Positions 45,117 to 55,356 of a stretch of DNA of 64,000 bases are shown here, one piece after another. Position 1 is the first letter of the stretch. Each line of letters opens with the position of its first letter. The position numbers and the translations under genes are program-made. The stretch is from Apostichopus japonicus (lineage: Eukaryota; Echinodermata; Holothuroidea; Aspidochirotida; Stichopodidae): assembly GCF_037975245.1 (NCBI RefSeq), contig NC_092565.1, positions 16,969,999 through 17,033,998 on the forward strand, written 5' to 3'. The notes under the pieces are model-generated. The model made no database searches. It saw nothing but the letters and a program-made list of their open reading frames with translations, and was not told the origin of the DNA.

Positions 45117-45236
45117 ATGGTGACGAGGATGGGATGCAAACCCACGCGTGCAAAGCACAATGGATTAGCATCCCATCCTCGTCACCATTGTCAAGTTCTC
45201 TACTCCAAAGAATACACTGACAGTATAAAGTATATT
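45069..45236. repeat. 69-bp-arm palindrome at an LTR/primer-site junction
   Basis: 45069-45137 and 45168-45236 are reverse complements with a handful of differences; the spacer is 30 bp. Each arm is the LTR 3' end plus the primer-binding site, facing each other. Confidence 0.9.
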
Positions 45237-45244
45237 TTCAGAAT

Positions 45245-45692
45245 GTTCCGTCGCAGTGATGAAGAGATACAACCTTGCAGAATTTGTGATTTGATCTCTT
45301 TATCTATAGCTCAGAAAATTGACAGTGCTTCGCTAACTGCCTCAGTCTAGTGGCAAACATGTCCAGAGTTTCGCTCGAATCTTGTTTGGACTGTCTGAAC
45401 TTGTATACTTCAAACTCAACATTCTTAGCAGGTTGAAAATAAGTAGACAAACTTCCTTGGCTTTCACATAATCAGCAGCTTCACCAGTGTCACTGAGAGT
45501 GTGAAAAATATCTAAAACACTTTCTCCAGCAAAATGTAACATCGCTCTCTTGCGTGTATTGTCTTTGATGTTGAATGCAATGAAAAAGTTTTCCAGTCTA
45601 GCAATCCACTTTTCCCAACGACTCCCAATATCTGCTTGATCAGATCCATTACCGAAACCGAATTCCGGAAACTGAAGATTTGCCATTTTCAC
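45245..45692 (-). pseudogene. Gypsy gag fragment (Mag-like)
   Basis: From MANLQFPEFGFGNGSDQADI, the frame gives WEKWIARLENFFIAFNIKDN, RKRAMLHFAGESVLDIFHTL and GEAADYVKAKEV, the matrix/capsid start typical of Mag-like gag. After a frame break it continues EIKSQILQGCISSSLRRNIL down to about 45245, where an inverted LTR end begins. No nucleocapsid or pol follows. Inactive. Confidence 0.75.
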
Positions 45693-46021
45693 AGTCAGAA
45701 ATACAAACTTTGGGGACTTTTAAGATAGTGAGAACTTTGAAGATTTTTATAATCCGGTTTCACTACAGAGAACTTTTGTCAGATTTTTTTTTTTTTTGCA
45801 GATTATTATAATCTGAATGAAGAATGGATCACAATGTATCCCATCCTCATCGCCATTGTAAAGTTCTCTACTCCAAAGAATTACAGGCTCAAGTTCTTCA
45901 ACTGGCTCATGAAGGACATCAGGGGGTTGTAAAAACCAAACAGTTGTTGAGAGAAAAAGTGATTTAGAAATAGAAGCAACAAGTCGAATATAATATACTT
46001 TATACTGTCAGTGTATTCTTT

Positions 46022-46616
46022 GGAGTAGAGAACTTGTTTTGCGTAGGTTGTTTTACTAGGACAATATTACCTAATTTAAATGTATGTGGTTTGGCCTTGT
46101 CCTTACAATCTGCATACGATTTCATATTATCTTTCTAAAGTCTATCTCTTTCCCTTATTTTCTCATCATTTTGAGAACTTGTGAGCTGAGGAAGTTTAAC
46201 ACAAATTGGTCTTCCAAACAACAACTCATGCGGGGGTTTAGATGTTTAGAATGGGGTGTTGCTCGATAATTTCTAAGAAAAGTGTACAACTCCTGATGCC
46301 AATTTTCACCTTCAACTCGAGCAGCACGAAATGTTTTCTGAATAGTTTGCATAAAGCGTTCTGCTTCAGCATTTTCTTTTGGCCAAAGTGGGGTGATCTT
46401 TCTGTGATGAAAGCCTAAGTAATCAGCAAATTGCTTGAAAATTTCGCCAGAGAACGGAGGACCATTATCTGTTTTGACACTTTCTGGGATTCCAAATGTG
46501 GAAAATATCTTGTCCAACTTAGGAATCACTGAATTGGCAGAAGTCGAATTGAGTGTCTCTACCACCGGGTACCTTGACATACAAAAACGAATGAAAATGC
46601 TCACACGCCCAAACAA
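46022..46616 (-). pseudogene. Gypsy integrase fragment
   Basis: The minus frame reads LDKIFSTFGIPESVKTDNGP (second catalytic D), HHRKITPLWPKENAEAERFM (catalytic E) and ELYTFLRNYRATPHS. After a shift comes KDKAKPHTFKLGNIVLVKQ, the C-terminal DNA-binding region. The zinc finger and first catalytic D are missing on this strand; a separate zinc-finger piece lies on the plus strand at 45888-45950 (VLQLAHEGHQGVVKTKQLL). Confidence 0.8.
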
Positions 46617-46869
46617 TCGCCAATGCTTCTCAATGATTCACCCTGTTTGTTCCCACTGTATTAAATTCATGTACATATTATTATTAAGAAGAAGAGAACT
46701 GATTTAGAAATAGAAGCAACAAGTTGAATATAATATACTTTATACTGTCAGTGTATTCTTTGGAGTAGAGAACTTTACAATGGCGACAAGACCACAGATT
46801 CTAAAAGCCTAGCTGCAGTTACTTAAAGGGGTAGCACATTGTATATCTTGGACATTACAACAGGTAGTA

Positions 46870-47155
46870 CAGTGGTCTCTACAGGCCATGAACATGTTCT
46901 TCCAGTCTAATTATTACTTCATTAGTGCATTTTTGGGCACATGGTGTACCAATGTGTTGTTACTTCCGTGTCAATCTCGTGCCACATTGTGATATTTTGG
47001 TGATTTTTCACAAAATTTGCCCCAAATCACTCAAGCGCAAAATGATGAGACGTTTTTGTCATATTCCGTGATTACATATCATAACCAATACCCTTAGCTA
47101 TACTTAAGGCTCATAGAGTCTAAAATGGCAATTTTCAAATTCTTACTTGTTATGG
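46870..47155 (+). repeat. copy of the MULE-associated repeat
   Basis: ATTACTTCATTAGTGCATTT, GATATTTTGGTGATTTTTC and ATGGCAATTTTCAAATTCTT match 40015-40235 in the same order. Confidence 0.7.
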
Positions 47156-47481
47156 CCACGACACAAAAATTTCAACGTCCAGTATTTTTGGGATCCATTT
47201 AAGCATGTTCTCTAGAACATATATCACCCACTCTGCCAGTTAAAAACTTGATTTTTCCCTTCGAAAATTGAGAATTAATTTACCCTCTTTAGGCTTGAAA
47301 AGTTTGTTCGTCCGAAAATTTTCGTATTCTCATGACGTCATGTGACTACATCTTAGGAACACGATTTGCTCTTGCTGTTTCCTTCGAAGATATATCATAC
47401 CTACACTCCGACAAGTGTACATAAATACACAAAACAATCGATAACAAGTCGGCGCGAAATCAAATCTAAATTTCCCGTGGA

Positions 47482-47768
47482 ATGTCAGATTTAGAACCAA
47501 ATGTGGCAACTGAAGTTCAAAGTGATAGTGGTTCTTCACCAGGCAGTGCAATTGGGCTAGAATTAGAGGTGCCCTTTTTAATATTTGAAGCAGAGAGTGA
47601 AGGCGATGATCATGCCAATATTGAACCTAATGTTGAGGGTGGACCTGAGGTGTTACTGTTAGGATATAGAACCGTATCAGTTCGAGCCTGTCAAACGAGC
47701 CAAAATTGAAGCTCCACAACATATAGAAGAAGAAACCTGTTCGGAACTATTGCAAAAAACATACGTGG
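47482..47768 (+). pseudogene. first exon of a PYQFEP-type protein, probably transposon-related
   Basis: The ATG at 47482 starts MSDLEPNVATEVQSDSGSSP, an acidic serine-rich leader. After one frame change (about 47662) the sequence gives DIEPYQFEPVKRAK and ends at donor TACGTG/GTAAGA. Acidic leaders ending in a PY(Q/R)FEP phrase occur in invertebrate proteins with a P2X7-like cysteine domain, many linked to DNA transposons. The expected downstream W-C-x-C-x2-C exon was not found. The frame break suggests a dead copy. Confidence 0.35.
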
Positions 47769-48471
47769 TAAGAATTTAGTAATTTACCAGGAGAAAACTC
47801 ATTGTATAGAGCCTTGGTTGAGAAATTCCTCCAGAAACACCTTTTCTATTCTACGATTGTCTTGGATTATCAATCCTTCAGGGTTCACTCAGTGTTGATA
47901 TATTGAAATTCAAGACTTTTAATTAAGGCTGAAATTGTTATTTTCCAGATCCAACATCAACAATGAAAGAAAAGGCATGTTTTGAAGCATTTGGACACAT
48001 GTATTGGCGGGACCGTGACGTCATATAATATATGCATCAGTGAACGGGCATTGACCTTTTTAGGAGCATTTACCTCCCAGACATGTTTGCTTTGTACCTT
48101 TAATCTGGAAGCCAAAATATCCATATTTCCAATGATATTTGACAGAAAGTTATCATAAAGACCAATGGAGGCAGCAGAACTCTTGAATGTTTAGACTTTG
48201 TTTCTTCAGCAGCAGGTGTTTTGTTTTACAATCTTTCTCCAGAAACTCAGCAGTACACACTGTTAATGGTCTTCGATTGTTTTAATGAGTATGATGCTGT
48301 GTTTCCAGTTGCCCGTCAGAGTTGTATGTGTCGTCGAGCGTAGGTAACATGTACAGGTATGCATGTGAGTTGCGTTGTGCAGTGTCTCTTGGTTTAAATT
48401 ACCCTTTATTCTATTTGCTTTTGGTTTATTCTAATTAATTTATCACAACAACGATTGATAGCGATGGACAT

Positions 48472-48644
48472 TGTTATACCCTGGATTAATGGAGGATTAT
48501 CCTGATTCCTAGCGATATAACAAGAAGACAAATGCTAAGTGTTTACAGCACATGCGGCCATATTGAACTGTTTATTTTCCATCAGGTCACATGCAGGTCA
48601 CAACAACTTTACCAAAATAGATGGCGTGATACTGATATATAACA
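48472..48644 (-). repeat. 3' LTR (173 bp)
   Basis: Same sequence as 53031-53203 on reading. TG...CA ends with the 6-bp inverted pair TGTTAT/ATAACA. Confidence 0.95.
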
Positions 48645-48656
48645 CTCCTTCCTACC
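48645..48656 (-). promoter_or_regulatory. polypurine tract
   Basis: On the minus strand GGTAGGAAGGAG abuts the 3' LTR. Confidence 0.8.
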
Positions 48657-48811
48657 AGATGATGAAACACTCAAATATTTTTCCTCATTAAACAACTCAA
48701 CTTTTATTAAATCAATCAATTTTTTATCAAATCATTAACAACTCAACTTTTACTAAATCAATCAATTTTTTATCAAATCAAACAAACAAAACTAACAACT
48801 TGAGGGTATAG

Positions 48812-51760
48812 TTAAATCTCTAACCTCTTGGGTGGTCTGACAACTCTGCCTGACCTGGTTACTGTAGCTGATGGTGCAGGTGACTCTGCTACCACAACTG
48901 GGGTTTGACCTGTGTGGACAGGACTACCAGATACTACTGGGGATGTGGTGGAAGGTCCTGGCTGATCCAAGTTAGAGCTCTGCCCTAATTCCCTAGTTGT
49001 CTGAGGTACATTAACTGGAACTGACACAACATCATCATCCATAGGGGAGTTGATGTTTGGTTTTCCAGCCATAGCATTTGCACCAGTATCGTCAGGGATA
49101 AGATGATCTGAGTGTACAAACCTACGATTGTTGCCAGGGATCCTAACAATATATGTACGAGGCCCCTTGACTTTCACTATGGTACCAGGAATCCATCGAT
49201 CCTTCCCCCCTCTAACATTTCGCACCCTCACTGGTTGATAAAGGTCGAACTGCCACACTGATGAACTGCGGTCCCTTTGCTGTTTTGCAGCATCCTGTCT
49301 CTTTTCCACCTTCCTCTGCAGGCTAGGTTTCACTAAAGAGAGCCTAGTCCTTGGGGATCTCTTAAGAAATAACTCTGATGGAGTTTTCCCGGTAGTTGTG
49401 TTCGGGGTATTTCTAAGAGTAAATAAAACATTAGCTACCTTGTGACCCAATGTCTCCCCACTTGACTTAGCAAAAGCATTTTTGAAAGTTTGAACATTGC
49501 GTTCTGCAAGCCCATTTGTAGCTGGATGGTATGGAGGAGTGAGAGTATGGTCCACACCATTGGACTTCAGAAAGTTCTGAAATTCCTCAGATCTAAACTG
49601 AGGACCATTATCACTTACTAGCTGAATGGGTAACCCATAACGTGCAAAAAGTGTTCTCAACACATTAATCGTGGCAGTACTTGTTGTGGTATTCATTGGT
49701 AATACCTCCAACCACTTTGAATGGCTATCCACCACTAGCAAGAAATTCTGACCTTTGACCTCTGCGTAGTCTATGTGAACCCGCTGCCATGGCTGTGTGG
49801 CCCATGGCCATAACAGCAATGGTTCAGGGTTAGGCGCCTTCTGCACTTGTATACATTGCGTGCACAGCCTAACTTTATCTTCAATATCCTTGTCTAAACC
49901 TGGCCACCATACATAACACCTAGCAAGTGCCTTCATCCGACTCATGCCCGGATGACATTCATGAAGTTCACTCAGGATAAGCTCATGCAATTTGGATGGA
50001 ATAATTACTCTACGCCCCCAAATAAGGCATCCATCCTCCAGGGATAGCTCATCTCTGCGTGTGAAGTATGGTTGTATGGCAGGGTCCACACAATGATTTG
50101 GCCAGCCAGATAGAGTAAACTCTAAAACTTTGGCTAAAACTGGGTCCTTGTCTGTATGTTTTGAAATTTCAGTCGCAGTAATAGGGGTTTCCATTAGGAC
50201 TGTCTCAAAAACAAAATACTCCTCTGGGTCACCACTAGAGGCTTCCCCAACTGGGAGTCTGCTGAGCAAATCTGCATTTGCATTCTTTGCAGAAGAGCGG
50301 TACTCAATATTGTACTGATATGCGGACAATAACACTGCCCATCTCTGCATCCGAGCTGCCGCCAAAGCCGGGATACCATGTTTTGGTCCGAAGATCTTAG
50401 TCAACGGTTGGTGATCTGTGATAAGTGTGAAATTAGTGCCATACAAATACAAGTGGAATTTCTTGATCCCAAAAATAATGGCAAGAGCCTCTTTTTCGAT
50501 TTGGGCATAATTCTTCTCGGTCTGACTCAATGTCCTAGAGGCATATGCTATGGGGCGATCTGAACCATCTGGATATCGATGGCCCAAAACAGCTCCAAGT
50601 CCACATGGACTAGCATCCACACTCAACACTAGAGGTTTATTTGGATCAAAATGGGTGAGCACCTGATTACTAGCTAAAGCATTCTTTGCATTAACAAAAG
50701 CTTGCTCACAGTCATCACTCCAGACCCAATTAATGTTGTGTTGCAGTAGGGCATACAATGGTTGCATCTGAGAAGAGAGATTCCTTACAAATTTGCCATA
50801 ATAGTTCACCATGCCCAGAAAGGACTTCAATTCAGATACATTGGTTGGTCGAGGTGCCTTTTGTATGGCCTCGATTTTGTCCTGCAAAGGGCTCACACCT
50901 TCACTGGTGAGCTCATGACCAAGATACCTGATCTTTGATTTCATGAATTGACATTTTGTGCCATTCAGCCGAACATTGTGCATGTTTAACCTCGCAAACA
51001 CTGCATCGAGGGCCTTAAGGTGACTATTCTCATTCTCAGTTGCAATCAAGATATCATCTATGTAACAAAATACATTGTCTAATCCAGATAATATCTTGTC
51101 CATCGTTTCCTGGAAGATAGCTGGTGCAGTTTTCACTCCATAACACAAACGTTTTGGTGACAGTAACCCCTTATGTGTATTCATTACTAGGAGCCTAGCT
51201 GATTCGTCATCAAGAAACAGCTGATTGAAAGCACCAGATAAATCAAGCACTGAAAATACCTTAGGGTGTGTACCTCCCTGTGCCAGTTTTGCAAATAAGT
51301 CATTAGTATTTGGTAATTTGTATCCCTCATCTTCAATACAATCATTCAAAGCTTTGTAGTCTCCACATACTCTTATTTCACCGTTTCCCTTCTGTTCATG
51401 CACAACTGGTGAGGCCCATTCACTATAGTTGACTTGGGTAACTATATCATTCTTGATAAGTTTCTCATATTCATTTTCCACCTTTGACAACGATGAGTAA
51501 GGCACTGGCCTACTCTTTTGGTATTTGGGTCTACTTTTTGCTTTCACCCTCAACCTAGCAGAGAATCCCTTAATACCCATATCCCTTGATGAGAACATTT
51601 TCTGATTTTGACTCAACAAATTTTCCAAGGTTGGTGACACAGGATTCCCCAAATTTTGGATTCCAACCTTTGCTGGTTTTGGCTCAGATACCACAAAAAT
51701 ATTCTCCCAGTCCAGTTTGATTTTACTCAAGTGGTCTCTGCCGACAACTAGAACCTCCAT
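48812..51760 (-). CDS. Gypsy pol: reverse transcriptase, RNase H, integrase (982 codons)
   Basis: The first in-frame ATG is at 51760, but pol is probably entered by frameshift from the protease frame, which overlaps it by about 38 bases. Domains: end of protease (VVGRDHL); RT about 85-280 with VFSVLDLSGAFNQL and CYIDDILIA (YIDD at 233-236); RNase H about 378-500 (LSVDASPCGLGAVL, LITDHQPL); integrase zinc finger H600/H603 to C633/C636; catalytic D664, D717 and E753 (35 residues between the last two, ATNGLAERN). The C-terminal tail is P/T-rich and ends RPPKRLEI. All catalytic residues are present and the frame is intact. Confidence 0.93.
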   Translation of the reverse strand: MEVLVVGRDHLSKIKLDWENIFVVSEPKPAKVGIQNLGNPVSPTLENLLSQNQKMFSSRDMGIKGFSARLRVKAKSRPKYQKSRPVPYSSLSKVENEYEKLIKNDIVTQVNYSEWASPVVHEQKGNGEIRVCGDYKALNDCIEDEGYKLPNTNDLFAKLAQGGTHPKVFSVLDLSGAFNQLFLDDESARLLVMNTHKGLLSPKRLCYGVKTAPAIFQETMDKILSGLDNVFCYIDDILIATENENSHLKALDAVFARLNMHNVRLNGTKCQFMKSKIRYLGHELTSEGVSPLQDKIEAIQKAPRPTNVSELKSFLGMVNYYGKFVRNLSSQMQPLYALLQHNINWVWSDDCEQAFVNAKNALASNQVLTHFDPNKPLVLSVDASPCGLGAVLGHRYPDGSDRPIAYASRTLSQTEKNYAQIEKEALAIIFGIKKFHLYLYGTNFTLITDHQPLTKIFGPKHGIPALAAARMQRWAVLLSAYQYNIEYRSSAKNANADLLSRLPVGEASSGDPEEYFVFETVLMETPITATEISKHTDKDPVLAKVLEFTLSGWPNHCVDPAIQPYFTRRDELSLEDGCLIWGRRVIIPSKLHELILSELHECHPGMSRMKALARCYVWWPGLDKDIEDKVRLCTQCIQVQKAPNPEPLLLWPWATQPWQRVHIDYAEVKGQNFLLVVDSHSKWLEVLPMNTTTSTATINVLRTLFARYGLPIQLVSDNGPQFRSEEFQNFLKSNGVDHTLTPPYHPATNGLAERNVQTFKNAFAKSSGETLGHKVANVLFTLRNTPNTTTGKTPSELFLKRSPRTRLSLVKPSLQRKVEKRQDAAKQQRDRSSSVWQFDLYQPVRVRNVRGGKDRWIPGTIVKVKGPRTYIVRIPGNNRRFVHSDHLIPDDTGANAMAGKPNINSPMDDDVVSVPVNVPQTTRELGQSSNLDQPGPSTTSPVVSGSPVHTGQTPVVVAESPAPSATVTRSGRVVRPPKRLEI

Positions 51761-52475
51761 ACTTTGCCGTGACTACAATACTCCCTATCACAGGAACCTT
51801 TTCACCTGAATAGCCACGTAGGGTTATATTGGTATCCTTTATGGGGTAATGGGCCAAACTGGACTTGTACACATGCTCTGAAATGGTGGAACGAGCCGCA
51901 CCGGTGTCAATTTCCATGGTTATTGGAACATTAGTGTCCCCTACCACTAACGTAATCAAATACGGCTTATTGGTCTTTACACCTGATAATGTATGATATA
52001 AACCATAATGTAAATCACTTTCATCAGTATTAACACTATCTACATACTGTTCATTAGTGTCCTTATTACTAGAACTAACGTTAGGCTCACCATCCTCCAT
52101 AGGCCTATAGCTAGTTGAGACGGAGTGGTTGCGGTGACCCCCTGTCCTTGCCTGATTCTGCGAACTGTTCTGGCTTTGAGGTCCCTTAGCCCCAGATCGG
52201 CAAACTCTTTGAATATGACCCTTCTTCCCACACGAATGACAGTTTACCTCACGAAACCTGCAATCATCGGGCTTGTGGTTGCTTCCCCCGCAGCGATAGC
52301 ATGATTGTGCACTGTTAGCTTGCCAGGGTTGCTGATTAGGCCTATTGTGCTTGTCGTTGTTTCTATTAGTCCCCTGACCCCTTCGTCCTTGACCTTGAGG
52401 GCTCCGCCAATTCAATCTGTTTGTACTCACAGAACTTCCTGCATCGATATGTTCCCTTGTTGCTATGCCAGCCAT
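51723..52475 (-). CDS. Gypsy nucleocapsid and protease
   Basis: This frame carries CYRCGGSNHKPDDC and CHSCGKKGHIQRVC (two zinc knuckles, about residues 59-90) and the protease motif ITMEIDTGAARSTISEHVY (DTG about 190). It ends 38 bases into pol, in a different frame. The natural upstream partner is the capsid frame at 52969-52463, from which it is offset by one base. The first ATG (52475) is probably not a true start. Confidence 0.85.
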   Translation of the reverse strand: MAGIATREHIDAGSSVSTNRLNWRSPQGQGRRGQGTNRNNDKHNRPNQQPWQANSAQSCYRCGGSNHKPDDCRFREVNCHSCGKKGHIQRVCRSGAKGPQSQNSSQNQARTGGHRNHSVSTSYRPMEDGEPNVSSSNKDTNEQYVDSVNTDESDLHYGLYHTLSGVKTNKPYLITLVVGDTNVPITMEIDTGAARSTISEHVYKSSLAHYPIKDTNITLRGYSGEKVPVIGSIVVTAKYGGSSCRQRPLE

Positions 52476-52969
52476 TTCGTCTGCAAGACACTTGGTTTTA
52501 GCTTTTCAAACGTCAGATCAGCGGTTGAGAGTAGCTGCGTTTGAGTTTTCACAAATCTTGTGTGCAGCCCCGAGACCAGTCTGTCTCGCAGTGCCTCCAG
52601 TAGAAATGCGTTGAAATCGCAATGGGTTGCTAAGTTCTTCAAGCGAACAATAAAGTCTGCAACTGACTCGGTTTCAGACTGTGAAGCAGCCCAAAACTTA
52701 AAACGTTCAGCGATCACGATCGGTTTCGGTGAAAAATGTCCTTTCAGGATGGTTTTCAGATGCGCGTACGTCTGTGTACACGGCTTGTCTGGGCTACATA
52801 CCGTTTTCAAGAGCTTGAAAGTCTCAGCGCCCACCATAGCGAGAAAAAAATTAGCCTGTCTCGCCTCGGCAATATCGTTTGCCACTATAAAGGCATCGCA
52901 GCGATCTGCGTAATCTTCGAAGCTTTCGACTGTGTTGTCAAACGGCCCGATATTCCCGTAAACTGCCAT
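52463..52969 (-). pseudogene. Gypsy gag (capsid), frameshifted at its end
   Basis: Start MAVYGNIGPFDNTVESFEDY, then QANFFLAMVGAETFKLLKTV, HFSPKPIVIAERFKFWAAS and ADFIVRLKNLATHCDF, the capsid signature of SURL/Mag-type gag. It ends after DLTFEKLKP with WLA-stop. Just before that, at a run of four A (about 52506-52509), the next frame carries the expected continuation. A one-base loss in the A run, or a frameshift event there, separates gag into two parts. Confidence 0.85.
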
Positions 52970-53009
52970 GTTTACAATACAGAAATATTCTGGGTTATAT
53001 TATAGGTTC

Positions 53010-53027
53010 TTCCTTAGTTCGTCGCCA
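53010..53027 (-). promoter_or_regulatory. primer-binding site
   Basis: On the minus strand TGGCGACGAACTAAGGAA begins three bases after the 5' LTR; the TGG start pairs with a tRNA CCA end. Primer tRNA not identified. Confidence 0.7.
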
Positions 53028-53030
53028 GTT

Positions 53031-53203
53031 TGTTATACCCTGGATTAATGGAGGATTATCCTGATTCCTAGCGATATAACAAGAAGACAAATGCTAAGTG
53101 TTTACAGCACATGCGGCCATATTGAACTGTTTATTTTCCATCAGGTCACATGCAGGTCACAACAACTTTACCAAAATAGATGGCGTGATACTGATATATA
53201 ACA
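53031..53203 (-). repeat. 5' LTR (173 bp)
   Basis: Same sequence as the other LTR on reading, followed on the plus-strand side by the GACAT duplication. Confidence 0.95.
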
Positions 53204-53344
53204 GACATGTATCTGTTTTGTAGGCTTAAAGCCAAAAATTTCATGTAAGTCGTTTTCCTTTAAACCCCCTTTGATGTCACAAATTACATCAGTGTAATTT
53301 AAGAATGATAATGTCTATGGAAAGTACAGTTTTACTTTTGTATA

Positions 53345-54331
53345 TTTGTATATTTATTTGTTTCATCACAATTTACAGTGTGACGGGAAGTCTCCTATAA
53401 AGCCTGTAAGGCTTAACAAAGTAGGAGACTCCCCAAAAAGAAAAAAAAAAAGAAAGAAAAACTTAAGAATAGAAAAAGAAAAGTTAATAGTAGCATCTAC
53501 AATGATGAAATAATCGAATTGACTCTACTTGAAATTAATAATGCTAATAAGCAATCCTAACAATCTTTATAATGATCTTAATCGCAAACACACACAAGAA
53601 TAAATCCATCAATAGTGAGAAATAATTACAGTTTGGAGATTCCTTTTGAATACAGAGTAAGAAGGCTTCTTCTTAACATTATCCTGGAGATTATTCCACG
53701 TTTTTATAGCACGAATACGAGGGTTAAAAGAACTTAAAGTACTTCGTTGGGATAAAACATGGGCGTTATTACAATGGCGTGTTTGATGGTTGTGGAAAAG
53801 TCTATTACTATATATAAAATCTTTAAAAGCCTCGGGTAGCAATCCATTCCATGCTTTATATGCAAATGTTGCAAGCTGGACTCTTATAATATCATATCAG
53901 AGTTATATAGAGTGTTCTGAGTATATTTGGAGGTAAATAATGTTTTAATTTGCATATAATACCAGTATTTCTAGCCACTCTGTTACAGACTGCTGATATG
54001 TGATCACGCCACGAAAGTTTATTGTCTATGTGTACACCCAAGAACTTAGTAGTGTTAACCCGATTAATAATTTTATCATTCATGGTAATATTGTGATCCC
54101 ATCTGAATGAGTGACTAGCATTAAACACCATATAATTAGTTTTTTCTATGTTAAGAGATAATTTGTTTGCCGCAAACCAGCTGGAAAATTTAGTTAGTTC
54201 AGTAGAAACAGTTTTATGTGATGAGAGTAGATTTTGGGAATCGAAGAAAATATTTGTGTCGTCGGCAAATAATATTGTTTTAGCAATATCGGAGACATTA
54301 ACGATATCATTGACATAAATTATAATATTGA
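53345..54331 (-). mobile_element. CR1/Jockey-type LINE, 5'-truncated
   Basis: Minus strand: RT from just before the FADD box (AKTILFADDTNIFF, about 54262-54300) through LSLNIEKTNYMVF, KFLGVHIDNKLSWRDHISAV and a C-terminal block (IKTWNNLQDNV), then the shared 3' hairpin (GACGGGAAGTCTCC / AGGAGACTCCC) and an A/T-rich tail near 53345. An internal loss at about 53885 removes the YCSIIW region. A small palindrome (TGACATAAAAGTTATGTCA) lies at its truncated end. Confidence 0.8.
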
Positions 54332-55267
54332 CATAACTTTTATGTCATATAATACAATGATTGTTGTTAATGTTGGTTTAGTTAAGGCTTGTTCAGATTG
54401 TCCAGAATGAATGTCTAGAACTGATATTGAATATAAACTGTGTTCAATGATTTAAGATTTGAACTACGTTACATGTGTTAATTTTTGGCTCTGTGACTGT
54501 TTAAAATAAATCGCTTACTTACACACAAGGTCAAAAAAGTAATGTGGTCCCTAAGTCTAGATAGAAGTTCTCACTAGCTAAATGTTACCTATCACTTGAT
54601 AGCTTTTTGGTCATTCATTTGAACCTCAAGTTTCTTTATCTTGACTGTGCAGACTTTTTGTTTGCTATTAGAGCTTGAAATTTTCCTCACTTGTAAACAA
54701 ACCTCTTTACTCAGCAGTAAACAATGTTCATATGCTGCTCCAAGGAGGCCTAAAGTGGTCTAAACTTACCTCAACTGACCCAATCTTTGAACCACTTGTA
54801 CCTCCATTCATGCTCCATAACTGCCAAACCAAGAAAACCAGATCCTAATTGAAAAGATATAAAAAAAGATGTTCTCCTGTTGCTCTTTGGAACTTTTTCT
54901 GAAGGAGAACACTTGTGCAGGTTGATATAGATGCTAAAAGGAGTATGCCACATTAAGTAACAGCTGAGATATTTAAAATCCACATTAAACCTCCTTTCAT
55001 GATAGTTTGAGAATTTGTGACTTTCACCATTTTTGTTTATCTCTGTATATTGGGTGACTCTTCATATGGTGACTCACACATGTTATACAGTCTATATGAA
55101 TAATACAGTAATGAAGTCTGTACAAGTGAGTGCCCAATGGTTGACATATTCCCTAGTGTGATAAGAAGTCATTCCATCAGCATGACAGGCATCTACTGAA
55201 TGTCTAAATTGTTCTTGGGTCCACCGAATGAGTTTTAGGCACAGTCCCTCAGTTTGGTGCTACTTAC

Positions 55268-55356
55268 CCCCTCTGGCGGAAACTTGGTTGGCCTTCTTCC
55301 CTCTGAAAATTTGATCACTCCCAGCATCCAGTAAGCATGCGCCCTAAGCTGTGGCT
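55268..55356 (-). other. exon-like antisense segment in the MULE, copy 2
   Basis: Minus strand: acceptor TCTTTCACTTTAG, an 89-bp segment reading PQLRAHAYWMLGVIKFSEGR then RPTKFPPEG, and a GGGGTAAG donor. Compared with 41027-41106 it has nine extra bases, exactly three codons, so the frame and both splice signals are kept. Confidence 0.5.

Larger units (their letters stand above)
44829..46859. mobile_element. scrambled Gypsy (Mag/SURL-like) mosaic
   Basis: All pieces belong to one LTR family but in inconsistent order and orientation: full LTR (+) 44829-45116, inverted LTR end (-) 45190-45236, gag (-) 45692-45245, LTR end and primer site (-) 45886-45838, integrase zinc finger (+) 45888-45950, LTR end (+) 45957-46030, integrase core (-) 46616-46022, LTR end (+) 46630-46783, and LTR start (-) 46859-46795. 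Such mosaics can arise from auto-integration or nested recombination. Confidence 0.75.
48472..53203 (-). mobile_element. SURL/Mag-like Gypsy retrotransposon, recent insertion
   Basis: 4732 bp with 173-bp LTRs (TGTTATACC...ATATAACA) that show no difference by eye, flanked by a perfect 5-bp duplication GACAT (48467-48471 and 53204-53208). Reading on the minus strand: LTR, primer site, gag, zinc knuckles and protease, RT-RNase H-integrase, polypurine tract, LTR. Matching LTRs and an exact TSD mean recent arrival. Gag carries a one-base frameshift and pol lies in a third frame. Confidence 0.95.

Noticed and set aside
44829-46859. A complete Gypsy provirus
   Set aside because: LTR pieces do not form a direct pair, no target duplication is present (ACAAA against ACAGG), and gag and integrase are in the wrong order.
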